Origin: Mucilaginibacter daejeonensis
GTDB taxonomy: Bacteria; Bacteroidota; Bacteroidia; Sphingobacteriales; Sphingobacteriaceae
Assembly: GCF_020783335.1 (NCBI RefSeq)
Contig: NZ_CP086068.1
Coordinates: forward strand, 2,480,001 to 2,544,000
Direction: 5' to 3'
Length of the DNA: 64,000 bases
Part shown: in pieces, positions 15,973-23,512 of the stretch
Position numbering within the stretch: position 1 is the stretch's first letter
How the letters are laid out: each line of letters starts with the position of its first letter
The notes under the pieces: generated by a model
What the model was told of the DNA's origin: nothing
Seen by the model: the letters and a program-made list of their open reading frames with translations, nothing else
The model's database searches: none
Program-made: the position numbers and the translations under genes

Positions 15973-17070
15973 TTATTCAACAATCAAATTTATTCCAGCC
16001 ATATCGGCTTTGTATGCGATCTTTTCCTTCAAACTGAAGTAACTCCAATTTTGTAATAAAAAGGGTTCTTCCTTGGCTATTTGCTCTTTTGCTCCTTGAT
16101 TGACTAATATTAAGTTTCCTGCTTTATATTTTATGCATAAATCAATAAGCCGCCGACTATATACATGTAATTTATATTCAACATACTTTTTTTCCATGTC
16201 TTTATAGTGCTCAACACTTTTTAATTTTCGCTTTCGCCCTTTCCCGCCTCTATTGAATGATGCTCCCTTCTGCACTCGATTTCTGGCTGCCTGAATAGCC
16301 AGTCGCCGGTAAAGAAACTCCTCTTTATTTCCTATCACATGCTCATAATCATTTATTTTAGCTATAATAGGATGCTCAAGAGAAAGTGATGCTTCTGCAA
16401 TAATTTTACTGTCAAGTTCAGCATGTTTTTTTTGATATTCAAATGTCGCCAACCAAAAGACCTTACCTTTGTCTAATTGGATTGAACTCATCCTTAATTT
16501 TGTTTTGCCTTGAAGCACACCTTCAAGCAAACCTTTTTTATCCTGTGTATCTTTGCCCAAAAACGTTCTAAATGGAATTTGAAATAGTCTAAACGAAAAA
16601 TTTCTACTATCATTCGTCCTTGTCAATTTTGAAATCACTTCAGGCCCAAATGGAAGAGGAAGATTTTTTTTATAATTTCTTAAAGATCTTTCACCTGTTT
16701 GATACTCCTTTTTCTCGTTATTAAAAGTTGAAATGAGTAATTGGTTCAAATTGCTTAGGATATTGGTAGGTATTTCTCCTTTGAAATGATTCGACAAAAC
16801 CCTGTATGTAGTATTTGTTTTCGAGGAAATTAACATACCTACGTCTTCTTTTTTATTGTCAGTTAATTTTAATCTGACGTCCTCAGTAAAGTAGAAGAAG
16901 TCCTTCACTTGATCCTGAACAAACTGGTGCGTCATAATTTGGTTTGCTGCTCTAAAGCATACTCGTTGCCAGGCATATAGTTTTTCTTTGGCTTCTTTAA
17001 TCATTAATTCATCTTCCGTATCAATCAATAATTGAATACGGCGTGTCAGTACAACATTTTCTGAACCCAT
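15973..17070 (-). CDS. Nuclease-dead Cas12f/TnpB-like RNA-guided DNA-binding protein
   Basis: A 365-residue protein with Cas12f-like layout. The helical recognition region ends in GERSLRNYKKNLPLPF (126-141), the boundary typical of Cas12f. The C-terminal part is RuvC-like: helix KKYVEYKLHVYSRRLIDLCIKYKAGNLILV and WSYFSLKEKIAYKADMAGI before the stop. All three catalytic positions are lost: the RuvC-I Asp is Ser228 by alignment, the RuvC-II Glu is Asn324 (LILVNQ instead of IVVEDL), and the protein ends before RuvC-III and the zinc ribbon. It should bind guide RNA and DNA without cutting. It starts one base after the sigma-factor gene, so the two are co-translated, as in reported dCas12f-sigma RNA-guided transcription systems. 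Confidence 0.85.
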   Translation of the reverse strand: MGSENVVLTRRIQLLIDTEDELMIKEAKEKLYAWQRVCFRAANQIMTHQFVQDQVKDFFYFTEDVRLKLTDNKKEDVGMLISSKTNTTYRVLSNHFKGEIPTNILSNLNQLLISTFNNEKKEYQTGERSLRNYKKNLPLPFGPEVISKLTRTNDSRNFSFRLFQIPFRTFLGKDTQDKKGLLEGVLQGKTKLRMSSIQLDKGKVFWLATFEYQKKHAELDSKIIAEASLSLEHPIIAKINDYEHVIGNKEEFLYRRLAIQAARNRVQKGASFNRGGKGRKRKLKSVEHYKDMEKKYVEYKLHVYSRRLIDLCIKYKAGNLILVNQGAKEQIAKEEPFLLQNWSYFSLKEKIAYKADMAGINLIVE

Positions 17071-17071
17071 A

Positions 17072-17950
17072 TTACATTGCCTTTCTTAATTCAAGATTGT
17101 ATGTTTGAAGTTGTCGGGTAGAGGATTGCCTTACCTTATGATTGATCTTGGTTTTCGACTTTTTTATGGATGCAAAAGCATTGAGAAATTGTTGTTGTAC
17201 ATGTGCTTGTGAAAGGTTAAGAGCAGCGGCGATTTGTTCAAAACTATATTGTAATTCATATCTCAGGTTCAAAATTTCAAGCTGCTCCGCGTCTAAATTT
17301 CCCTCAAATACAATGGGTGTCTTTAGCGATACAGGCCTTTCAATCTTCTTCGTACTAACTAGAATGGATTTAATTGCTACAATAGACTTTTCAACCATTT
17401 TGGCTATTTCGTAGTCTGATATTCCTCCTAAATGATAAGATATTCTATCGTAGCTAAATGAATATTTTAGACATAGTTTAATAAATAACTGCTGCTCATA
17501 TTTTAGATTCGGTAAGACATCGAAAACTTGTTTAAGTCTTTGCTGATGTTGAATTTCAAATTTTTCAAAATCAACTTCGTTAAATATATCTTCATCCTCC
17601 GACTCACGATTATGCCCTAACAAAAAATCTTGATAATTGGGATATTCATCAAGCATTAGCAAACTTCTATGAAATTGAGTAGAGGATTTCTTGTAATATG
17701 AGCGACTATTACTTTTGGTTTGATCAGAAAGGAACGATGTTACTGAATTCAAGTCAGAAATATTATCTCGCATTAACCACAACTTAAGAAATGCTTCCTG
17801 TGTTATGCTATCCGCTACAACATTATTTTTAACCATACGCATACTTTGCCAGAAGTAAATTTTATAATATGTATTATATAAGTAGGCAAATCCTGCCTCG
17901 TCGCCAATCTTGTATAGCCGAAAATTCAGATTAATTAGTTTAGCTCTCAT
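17072..17950 (-). CDS. ECF-like RNA polymerase sigma factor paired with dCas12f
   Basis: A 292-residue sigma-70-family protein. Residues 15-90 follow region 2 (DEAGFAYLYNTYYKIYFWQSMRMVKN, then DSITQEAFLKLWLM). Unusually there are two region-4-like helix-turn-helix segments: 146-197 (LPNLKYEQQLFIKLCLKYSFSYDRISYHL) and 218-264 (LDAEQLEILNLRYELQYSFEQIAAALNLSQAHVQQQF). Ordinary ECF sigmas have one and are about 180-200 residues long. The stop TAA is one base before the ATG of the Cas12f-like gene, so stoichiometric production is likely. No anti-sigma gene is adjacent. The likely role is to be brought to DNA by the Cas12f-like protein rather than to read a promoter. Confidence 0.83.
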   Translation of the reverse strand: MRAKLINLNFRLYKIGDEAGFAYLYNTYYKIYFWQSMRMVKNNVVADSITQEAFLKLWLMRDNISDLNSVTSFLSDQTKSNSRSYYKKSSTQFHRSLLMLDEYPNYQDFLLGHNRESEDEDIFNEVDFEKFEIQHQQRLKQVFDVLPNLKYEQQLFIKLCLKYSFSYDRISYHLGGISDYEIAKMVEKSIVAIKSILVSTKKIERPVSLKTPIVFEGNLDAEQLEILNLRYELQYSFEQIAAALNLSQAHVQQQFLNAFASIKKSKTKINHKVRQSSTRQLQTYNLELRKAM

Positions 17951-18015
17951 TCCTAAAGGTTTGGTAATATTTCACCAAATTAAGATCCGAACAATTGATT
18001 AGCAATTAATTGAAG

Positions 18016-18089
18016 GTTGTATTAAACAGATGGCTGGTTGTAAATTACAACCTAACTGATTGTATTTTACAACTTGCGTGGTTGTAACC
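18016..18089. promoter_or_regulatory. Operator array between the sigma operon and the XRE regulator
   Basis: GGTTGTAAATTACAACC (18036-18052) is a perfect 17-bp palindrome. TTGTATTTTACAA (18060-18072) is a second one, centred 22 bp away, two helical turns. Half-sites TTGTA occur at 18017 and 18082. The array fills the divergent intergenic region, so the XRE protein probably represses both directions through it. Confidence 0.72.
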
Positions 18090-18108
18090 TGACGCAAGAA
18101 TTTTTAAT

Positions 18109-18116
18109 TATATTTG
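18109..18116 (+). promoter_or_regulatory. Promoter -7 box for the XRE regulator
   Basis: TATATTTG matches the Bacteroidetes TAnnTTTG box and ends four bases before the ATG at 18121, so the mRNA would be nearly leaderless. The upstream TTG half-site at 18082 is a little too far for a standard -33 element. Confidence 0.45.
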
Positions 18117-18120
18117 ATTT

Positions 18121-18492
18121 ATGGCAGAAACAATTCATATTGGCAGAAAAATCAGTCGCTTAAGAGAGCTTAGAGGTTTAAAACAGGATGCACTTGCGGC
18201 CGAATTAGGAATATCTCAACAGGCCATATCTAAAATCGAGCAAAGTGAAAGTCTGGAAGACGAAACCTTAGAAAGGATTGCGAAAGCTTTAGGCACTACC
18301 CCAGATGCCGTGAAACATTTCAATGAAGATTCGATATTCAATAACATGAATAATACCTTTCATGACAACAGCATTCTAAATAATAGTAATTATCAATGCA
18401 CCTTTAACCCTTTAGATAAGGTTGTCGAATTATATGAGCGCCTTTTAAAAAGTGAGCAAGAGAAGGTTGAATTAATGAAAAAGAAGGAATAA
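18121..18492 (+). CDS. XRE-family repressor
   Basis: A 123-residue protein with a Cro/CI-type helix-turn-helix at residues 9-64 (ISRLRELRGLKQDALAAELGISQQAISKIEQ and the following LERIAKALGTTPDAV). An Asn-rich linker (IFNNMNNTFHDNSILNNSNY) follows, then a C-terminal coiled coil (VVELYERLLKSEQEKVELMKKKE) likely for oligomerisation. This small XRE type is common in Bacteroidetes. It is divergent from the sigma/dCas12f operon with palindromic operators between them, which makes it the likely switch of that system. Confidence 0.85.
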   Translation: MAETIHIGRKISRLRELRGLKQDALAAELGISQQAISKIEQSESLEDETLERIAKALGTTPDAVKHFNEDSIFNNMNNTFHDNSILNNSNYQCTFNPLDKVVELYERLLKSEQEKVELMKKKE

Positions 18493-18549
18493 AAGGTAAG
18501 CTCGTCGAGCGACAATTCCTGGTCATCTGAATATTAAACAATTTTCAAA

Positions 18550-19281
18550 ATGGCGTCACTAAAAAAACATGCAATAATGTTGAAATTGCTATTTAGGGGC
18601 TACAGTGAAGCAAATAGTAAGGACGAATTATATCTTCTTAATGAACTAAGGAAGTCGGAATCCATAGACGATTTTAATAACATCTGCCTTGTACTCGGAA
18701 AATCTGGAGGACTATTTTGTGTACCTACGTTAATGGCTTTCGGAAAAGATACCAACAAAGACAAAGCCGCTACCGCTATAAACACGATTACTCAAATAAA
18801 GAAAAGAGTGAGCGATGTAGCCAGTCTTGAATTGCAAGATTTTTTCTCTCAATCTTTTTGGGAAATTCGCTGGGTTGCAAGTAATGAACGATTTATTAGT
18901 TATGCTGCATGTATTGCAGGATTTTTTGGTAACGGAAGCCTTTTTATCGAAAAATTAATAGATGATATTGGGGAAAAGCTAATGCGAGAAATTTATGTTG
19001 ACATTTTTCCGCACGAAAGCTTTAGGGAGTTGCGCTTATGTACGTCGGGCTGGGAAGCAAAAGAAGATTTTATACAGGTTTTGTCGGAGGTACAAACTGA
19101 TTCATTAATGCAAAGTGTAATGCTAGACGGGACAATTGTTAAAGGCCCGGAAGCTTTATACAAAGAAAACATGGTAAATATGCGTTGCGATTTTCTTCTT
19201 ACAAGGTTAAAGTTCAACGTAGATTACTCAAGCTTTCACTATTTATTGAAGGTAGCAGGTCGCTTAAATGAACCGGATTGA
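18550..19281 (+). CDS. Hypothetical protein, XRE operon
   Basis: A 243-residue soluble protein of unknown family. It lies 57 bases downstream of the XRE regulator on the same strand. Features seen are mostly amphipathic helices, a Lys-rich start (MASLKKHAIMLKLLF), and NDFLLTRLKFNVDYSSFHYLLK-type packing near the end (the actual text reads CDFLLTRLKFNVDYSSFHYLL). No catalytic motif, signal peptide or membrane segment is evident. It may be a partner of the sigma/dCas12f locus or independent cargo. Confidence 0.55.
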   Translation: MASLKKHAIMLKLLFRGYSEANSKDELYLLNELRKSESIDDFNNICLVLGKSGGLFCVPTLMAFGKDTNKDKAATAINTITQIKKRVSDVASLELQDFFSQSFWEIRWVASNERFISYAACIAGFFGNGSLFIEKLIDDIGEKLMREIYVDIFPHESFRELRLCTSGWEAKEDFIQVLSEVQTDSLMQSVMLDGTIVKGPEALYKENMVNMRCDFLLTRLKFNVDYSSFHYLLKVAGRLNEPD

Positions 19282-19547
19282 ATTTATGTTACCATTTATC
19301 ATACTTGATAATCTCAAGCCTCTCTGGATTAGCTTGTTAGCTTCATAATGCATACCGAAATCCCATCTTTCTCTACCATTAAAGTACCAAAACGAGGCAA
19401 AGCCTTGAGCGAATACCGTGAATCGCCGCAAATGTGGTCTATTGGAGATTGATCTTTTTCAAAAGAAAGCTGTCGTAGAAGCTAACGATAGTGGTTATCT
19501 CAGCCTATAGAAATGCTAAATCTTTGTATGTTCATCCAACCAAGCAA
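19282..19547. other. No gene seen
   Basis: The stretch between the hypothetical gene and the terminator at 19548 holds only short frames (a 34-codon ATG frame from 19351). None has recognisable content or an obvious start signal. Confidence 0.5.
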
Positions 19548-19581
19548 AAAAGGCGTTACCTTTTACAGGATAACGCCTTTT
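19548..19581 (-). terminator. Terminator of the two-gene membrane-protein operon
   Basis: AAAAGGCGTTA (19548-19558) and TAACGCCTTTT (19571-19581) form an 11-bp stem with a short loop. The flanking A and T runs let it work in both directions; it sits 32 bases after the 39-residue gene. Confidence 0.8.
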
Positions 19582-19612
19582 ACGTTTAGCTGGTTAATAT
19601 TAGCTATTGCTG

Positions 19613-19732
19613 TTATTTCTTTTTGACCACGGTATGCGGCTGTGGAACAACCGGCCTGGATACATTGGGATTAACGCCTTCCCTGATCATTTGCGTGGGT
19701 GGAGGTGTCGGTTTTTTTATTTCTTGCGCCAT
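19613..19732 (-). CDS. Small proline-rich protein, 39 residues
   Basis: An ATG at 19732 opens a 39-codon frame that overlaps the end of the membrane-protein gene by 62 bases in another frame. It begins MAQEIKKPTPPPTQ, has the tripeptides PVVPQP in the middle and ends in four codons of basic residues (VVKKK). The frame ends 32 bases before a strong terminator, which supports it as the last gene of the transcript. It is too short for function prediction, and it may be a tail or toxin-like peptide. Confidence 0.45.
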   Translation of the reverse strand: MAQEIKKPTPPPTQMIREGVNPNVSRPVVPQPHTVVKKK

Positions 19733-20387
19733 TGTCGTATGGTTTTATATTTAAACGTATGGTGGTGTCCTTATATTTCAAGTTAAGATCAACCGGTATG
19801 ACCGAATCGATCTTCACCTTCTGCACTTTGTCCTTTCCTTTATTGATCCCAAAATCAATGCCAAAGGGAATGATTAACAAACTTAATGCAATTAAGGCAT
19901 AAATCATGTATTGATGACACTGAAATCTTTGAAAAATTTTTGACTTATTGTTCTTCTGGTTGATACCCGCACTTTTAATAAGTTCTTTAAGTATGTACTC
20001 ATCAAACTCTTTCTTAGCCTCCGCAATACTTCCCGCAGGGGTTGCACCTGGCTGTGAATGGTAGAAGCTGACCAACCCCTGATAATAGTTGTCCAATACA
20101 TCAGTATCATTCAGGTAGGCATAATCATAACCATTGTGCAAATCAGAAAACGCCAGTATCAAATGATAAATGGATTTGCCTAAGAGGAATAAAGAAAGTC
20201 CACCGATCACCGCGAAAATGATCGTCAAAATGATGTTATCGCTAAAATCAAAATTGGTGGACGCAAAGTACAATCCTGCGATCAACGCCGTAAGTATTCC
20301 TATGGGTGTAGACAGCGACGCATTGATCTCGTTCTTCCTGTCAAGTGACCTGTCATACTGATCTTTATAAAAGGCTTCGTGCTCCAT
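19671..20387 (-). CDS. Membrane protein with three predicted helices, unknown function
   Basis: The ATG at 20387 gives a 238-residue protein. The upstream part of the open frame contains no domain-like sequence, so this start is preferred. Two transmembrane helices at about 27-47 (PIGILTALIAGLYFASTNF) and 52-72 (IILTIIFAVIGGLSLFLLG) are followed by a cytosolic helical region of ~75 residues, then a third helix (YMIYALIALSLLIIPFGI) and a polar tail. This layout resembles small membrane effectors of bacterial immune systems (SLATT-like), but no specific family is recognised. Confidence 0.6.
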   Translation of the reverse strand: MEHEAFYKDQYDRSLDRKNEINASLSTPIGILTALIAGLYFASTNFDFSDNIILTIIFAVIGGLSLFLLGKSIYHLILAFSDLHNGYDYAYLNDTDVLDNYYQGLVSFYHSQPGATPAGSIAEAKKEFDEYILKELIKSAGINQKNNKSKIFQRFQCHQYMIYALIALSLLIIPFGIDFGINKGKDKVQKVKIDSVIPVDLNLKYKDTTIRLNIKPYDNGARNKKTDTSTHANDQGRR

Positions 20388-21151
20388 AAAACTTGCACTG
20401 CAAATATAAAGCGTTTGTAACGCAAATGGATACAAAGCATGAGGTATCGTTTAGGAATAAGTTATCCTCGGAGACTTCGACGGCTGTCATCGTCATAAAA
20501 CGATATTGGTACCATTACCGTGAGTAATGATACAGGGCCTATATCATTCTTGTAAAGTTGCTAAATCCGAACTGAAAGACGGAACACCCTTTTGTTATCT
20601 TGAGAACTAATGATGTTTGATGCTGTCCCTGCGGCCAGGCTTTCCGCTCTATCTTTTCTCCAAAAAGGATGCCGCTGCAATCCTTGACAGGTGACCGGGT
20701 CTAGTCATCATACTGCCGGAATTTCAGCTCCTGCATTTTTGCTGCCGCGCAAAAGCATCCGCTTAAAGCCGTTGACAGGAAATGTCCTGCAATCCCATCA
20801 TTCCGGCTTCACTCGTTTACCCGCTTCGTTCCACTTGCCGGGAAAAGCTTCGCTTACCTGCATTCCTGGCCTTGCCGACGTGATTCAGATGAGACTTTTT
20901 TAGCTGCTATTTTCCAACGAAAACGGACAAAAGCGGCGTCAATCTCGGTCAGCCTTCACGTACGAACGCATAATGTCCTTCGCTTCGCTGCGGCCACCCT
21001 TCGGGACTTATAGTTCTCCCGCTCTGGCTCACGACCGCTTTTTTGACTTTCTTTTTTACCGTTTTTTCTTTTGAAAAATAGCTTTTAAGGGAAGTCTTCG
21101 GGAAAAGAGGGAAACAAAAAACAAATTTTTTAACCCTTTAAATCTTTTAAG
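20388..21151. other. Intergenic region without a convincing gene
   Basis: About 760 bases. The part from 20630 to 21060 is GC-richer and pyrimidine-biased, with short inverted repeats, but the only open frame (about 70 codons from 20691) has no homologue-like pattern. Such regions often precede the DUF932 gene set in these elements and may hold untranslated RNA or replication signals. Confidence 0.45.
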
Positions 21152-21769
21152 ATGAAAACAGCAGAAAAAAATGCGATCAGTGTACAAGGTGCAGCAGCAA
21201 AAGCGAATGAAACTAACAAAACACAAAACCGCCCAAGCTTAACAGGCAAAGAAGCTAAACAAGATGGAAACACAACTGATGAAAAACCCGCCCAAACCCC
21301 GCAGACTGCGGAAGCTGCGCCTGCCGAGGTTAAGACCGATAGCCCAGTTGCAGTGGATAACCAACCCGTTAACCCTGCAAACACACTTGCCACCGAAGAA
21401 GTGAAAGCCGAAGCACAGGCCGAACCCGCCAAAACAGAAGAGGTCAAATTTGAGCCAAAAAAGTTTGCGCTCAATTTAGAACAAACCCTAAAATCGGTGA
21501 ATGACCTGCACCGCCTATCTATCCAGCGTTTAGCGCTTATTGCCCGTATCAAGACCTTAGAAGATTTTGAGGTACAACTACAGGAAGAGAACGACGAACT
21601 GGAAAGCAACCCGTACCAAGGCTGCCGGCTTATAATTCAGGATGATAAACGCCGTGAATTCGTCACCAATACACCCAACCTTATCCGCATGGTCGCACAG
21701 TTCATTTTTGACGCCTGCCATGAAAAATTAGCAGACATCGAAGCGAACATCGTTTTTCCGAATGCCTGA
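21152..21769 (+). CDS. Conserved protein of the DUF932 gene cluster
   Basis: A 205-residue protein. The first ~100 residues are Ala/Glu/Lys/Thr-rich and disordered. The C-terminal ~100 form the conserved part: FALNLEQTLKSVNDLHRLSIQRLALIARIKTLEDFEVQL and GCRLIIQDDKRREFVTNTPNLIRMVAQFIFDACHEKLADIE. It occurs as the first gene of the cluster ending in DUF932 in Bacteroidetes elements and plasmids. Function unknown; a replication or partition accessory role is possible. Confidence 0.7.
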   Translation: MKTAEKNAISVQGAAAKANETNKTQNRPSLTGKEAKQDGNTTDEKPAQTPQTAEAAPAEVKTDSPVAVDNQPVNPANTLATEEVKAEAQAEPAKTEEVKFEPKKFALNLEQTLKSVNDLHRLSIQRLALIARIKTLEDFEVQLQEENDELESNPYQGCRLIIQDDKRREFVTNTPNLIRMVAQFIFDACHEKLADIEANIVFPNA

Positions 21770-21833
21770 ACAGTCATCGCTCCCGGCTTTACGGTCGGGA
21801 GCATTTTCAAAATTTTACTAAAAAGCATATCCC

Positions 21834-21962
21834 ATGTACGAGCAATTTGTAGAACTGACCGACCAAATTTTTTGGGAAGGTTACGCCGAACAGTTGGCGC
21901 AGGAGAACCCCGCACAGTTTCAAATGGAATTCAGCGATTTTTTGAACACCTATCAATTTTAG
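21834..21962 (+). CDS. Small acidic protein, 42 residues
   Basis: The frame starts at ATG 21834 (MYEQFVELTDQIFWEGYAEQ) and ends FLNTYQF before TAG. It is acidic and aromatic, with the appearance of a folded helical protein, and lies between two genes of the same cluster with only four bases to the next ATG. The tight spacing supports it as a real gene of this operon. Confidence 0.6.
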   Translation: MYEQFVELTDQIFWEGYAEQLAQENPAQFQMEFSDFLNTYQF

Positions 21963-21966
21963 GGCA

Positions 21967-22140
21967 ATGGAAGACAAGATTTTTTTATTGGTGAAAGTGA
22001 CCATCCAAACCACACACCCTAGCATACACGATGCTATCACGGAATTGCAAACCAGCACCGTTGTTGTTGGCAGCACGGCAAATGTAGAAGTGTTGCAAAC
22101 CGAGATCATCCCATTAAATACCAAAAACTCTAAAAATTAA
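21967..22140 (+). CDS. Small protein, 57 residues
   Basis: ATG at 21967, 4 bases after the previous stop, and TAA 4 bases before the DUF932 gene. The sequence has an alternating beta/helix pattern (FLLVKVTIQTTHPSIHDAI, then TVVVGSTANVEVLQTEI), like a small beta-alpha-beta protein. No function is recognised. Placement in a continuous operon argues that it is translated. Confidence 0.6.
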   Translation: MEDKIFLLVKVTIQTTHPSIHDAITELQTSTVVVGSTANVEVLQTEIIPLNTKNSKN

Positions 22141-22144
22141 GATC

Positions 22145-23212
22145 ATGGCACATCAACTCAATTTTAATCAGAAAACAGACAAGCACAATTTTATGAGTGT
22201 CAAGGATAAGGCCTGGCATGGCTTAGGACAAATTATTGACCGCTACCCGACCAGCAGTGAAGCCATTCAGCATGCCGGTTTGGACTATATTGTAGAGAAA
22301 CGACCCTTATTCACCTATGATACTGCGAACCATTTAGGCGAAGGCAGCGACGATATTATCATACCTGAAATAACAGTACCTAATTTCTTTGCGACCGTCA
22401 GGGCAGACACCGAGCAGGTTTTAGGCGTTGTCGGCAATGATTACGAAGTTGTGCAGAACCGGGATGCTTTTTCATTCTTTGACGCCATTGTCGGCGGTGG
22501 TAACGGCATACTATATGAAACGGCTGGTGCATTGGGCAATGGCGAGCGGGTTTTTATTACCGCGAAACTGCCTGATTATATCCGTGTTGGCGTTAAAGAC
22601 TGGATAGAACAGTATCTGTTTTTAACAACCTCGCACGATGGATTAGGCAGTATCACGGCAGCGTTTACGCCCATTCGCATCGTATGCAACAACACGCTTA
22701 ACGCAGCCATGCGTAATCATTCGGGGGCTATTAAAATTCGGCATACGGCCTCGGCAGCCGAACGTTTGAAACATGCGCATACTTTGATGGGTATCAGCAG
22801 GGAGTTGAGCCACGAAATGGAAGGCTTGTTTAACCAGTGGGCGAAGGTGCGAATTACCGATGCAGAGGTGAAAAAGTTGATACAGATTGCTATGGCATCG
22901 AATAAACAAGTACTGGAGAACTTAGCCGAGGGTAAGTTGGATCAGCTTTCTACACATTACACGAACATCGTCGACAGCGTTTATGAGTATGCTTTAGGCA
23001 GCCCGACCCAGCAGATCGAGACGAACGCAGGAACAGTATTTGGCGCGTACAATGCCGTGACTGGTTACTTTCAAAATGTACGCAGCTTCAAAAGCGAGGA
23101 AGCCAAATTTAAATCCATTATGGACGGCACAGCCAAGCAACGGGCGCAGGTTGCATTTAACTTGTGCAAGGATTTTGCAACTCACGGCGGTGAAGCATTA
23201 ATTTACAACTAA
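22145..23212 (+). CDS. DUF932 phage/plasmid-like protein
   Basis: A 355-residue member of the DUF932 family: MAHQLNFNQKTDKHNFMSVKDKAWHGLG at the start, the central KLPDYIRVGVKDWIEQYLFLTTSHDGLGSITAAFTPIRIVCNNTL (about 138-182), and conserved KIRHTASA. Proteins of this type are common on plasmids, phages and conjugative elements. The biochemical role is unknown, with a structural resemblance to DNA-associated proteins suggested. The gene is complete, and the IS4-type transposon lies 25 bases after its stop. Confidence 0.9.
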   Translation: MAHQLNFNQKTDKHNFMSVKDKAWHGLGQIIDRYPTSSEAIQHAGLDYIVEKRPLFTYDTANHLGEGSDDIIIPEITVPNFFATVRADTEQVLGVVGNDYEVVQNRDAFSFFDAIVGGGNGILYETAGALGNGERVFITAKLPDYIRVGVKDWIEQYLFLTTSHDGLGSITAAFTPIRIVCNNTLNAAMRNHSGAIKIRHTASAAERLKHAHTLMGISRELSHEMEGLFNQWAKVRITDAEVKKLIQIAMASNKQVLENLAEGKLDQLSTHYTNIVDSVYEYALGSPTQQIETNAGTVFGAYNAVTGYFQNVRSFKSEEAKFKSIMDGTAKQRAQVAFNLCKDFATHGGEALIYN

Positions 23213-23225
23213 ATAATGGATAAGG

Positions 23226-23237
23226 GGGAGCAATCCC
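23226..23237. repeat. 12-bp target site duplication, left copy
   Basis: GGGAGCAATCCC directly precedes the left end of the IS4-family transposon and recurs exactly after its right end (26484-26495), showing a clean insertion. It is itself palindromic-looking (GGGA...TCCC). Confidence 0.85.
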
Positions 23238-23512
23238 AATGTCATTAAGTTAAGTATATATTGTTGTTTTATAATAGGTTAGAGCATAGTGCTCCCTCTT
23301 GTTTTGATTTTTAGAAGGCTACGAGCGTATTGAGATAGCCAAGTATGACAAAGAAATCGCAATAAATAAGCAGAATAAACGACCCACATAATAAATTTAA
23401 GTGATGATAAAGAACAATATAGCATTGGTAATATTTTTTGTTCAACTTATCAGCTTTTTATAGTGCTCATTTATTTCATTACTTTCAACATATTTTATTC
23501 GATATTCAAAAT

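Noticed and set aside
15973-17070. Active TnpB of an IS200/IS605 transposon
   Set aside because: RuvC catalytic residues are replaced, the C-terminal RuvC-III/zinc part is missing, no TnpA is present and the gene is coupled to a sigma factor.
20691-20903. 70-codon plus-strand frame in the intergenic region
   Set aside because: Biased Leu/Pro/His composition, no start signal and no neighbours.
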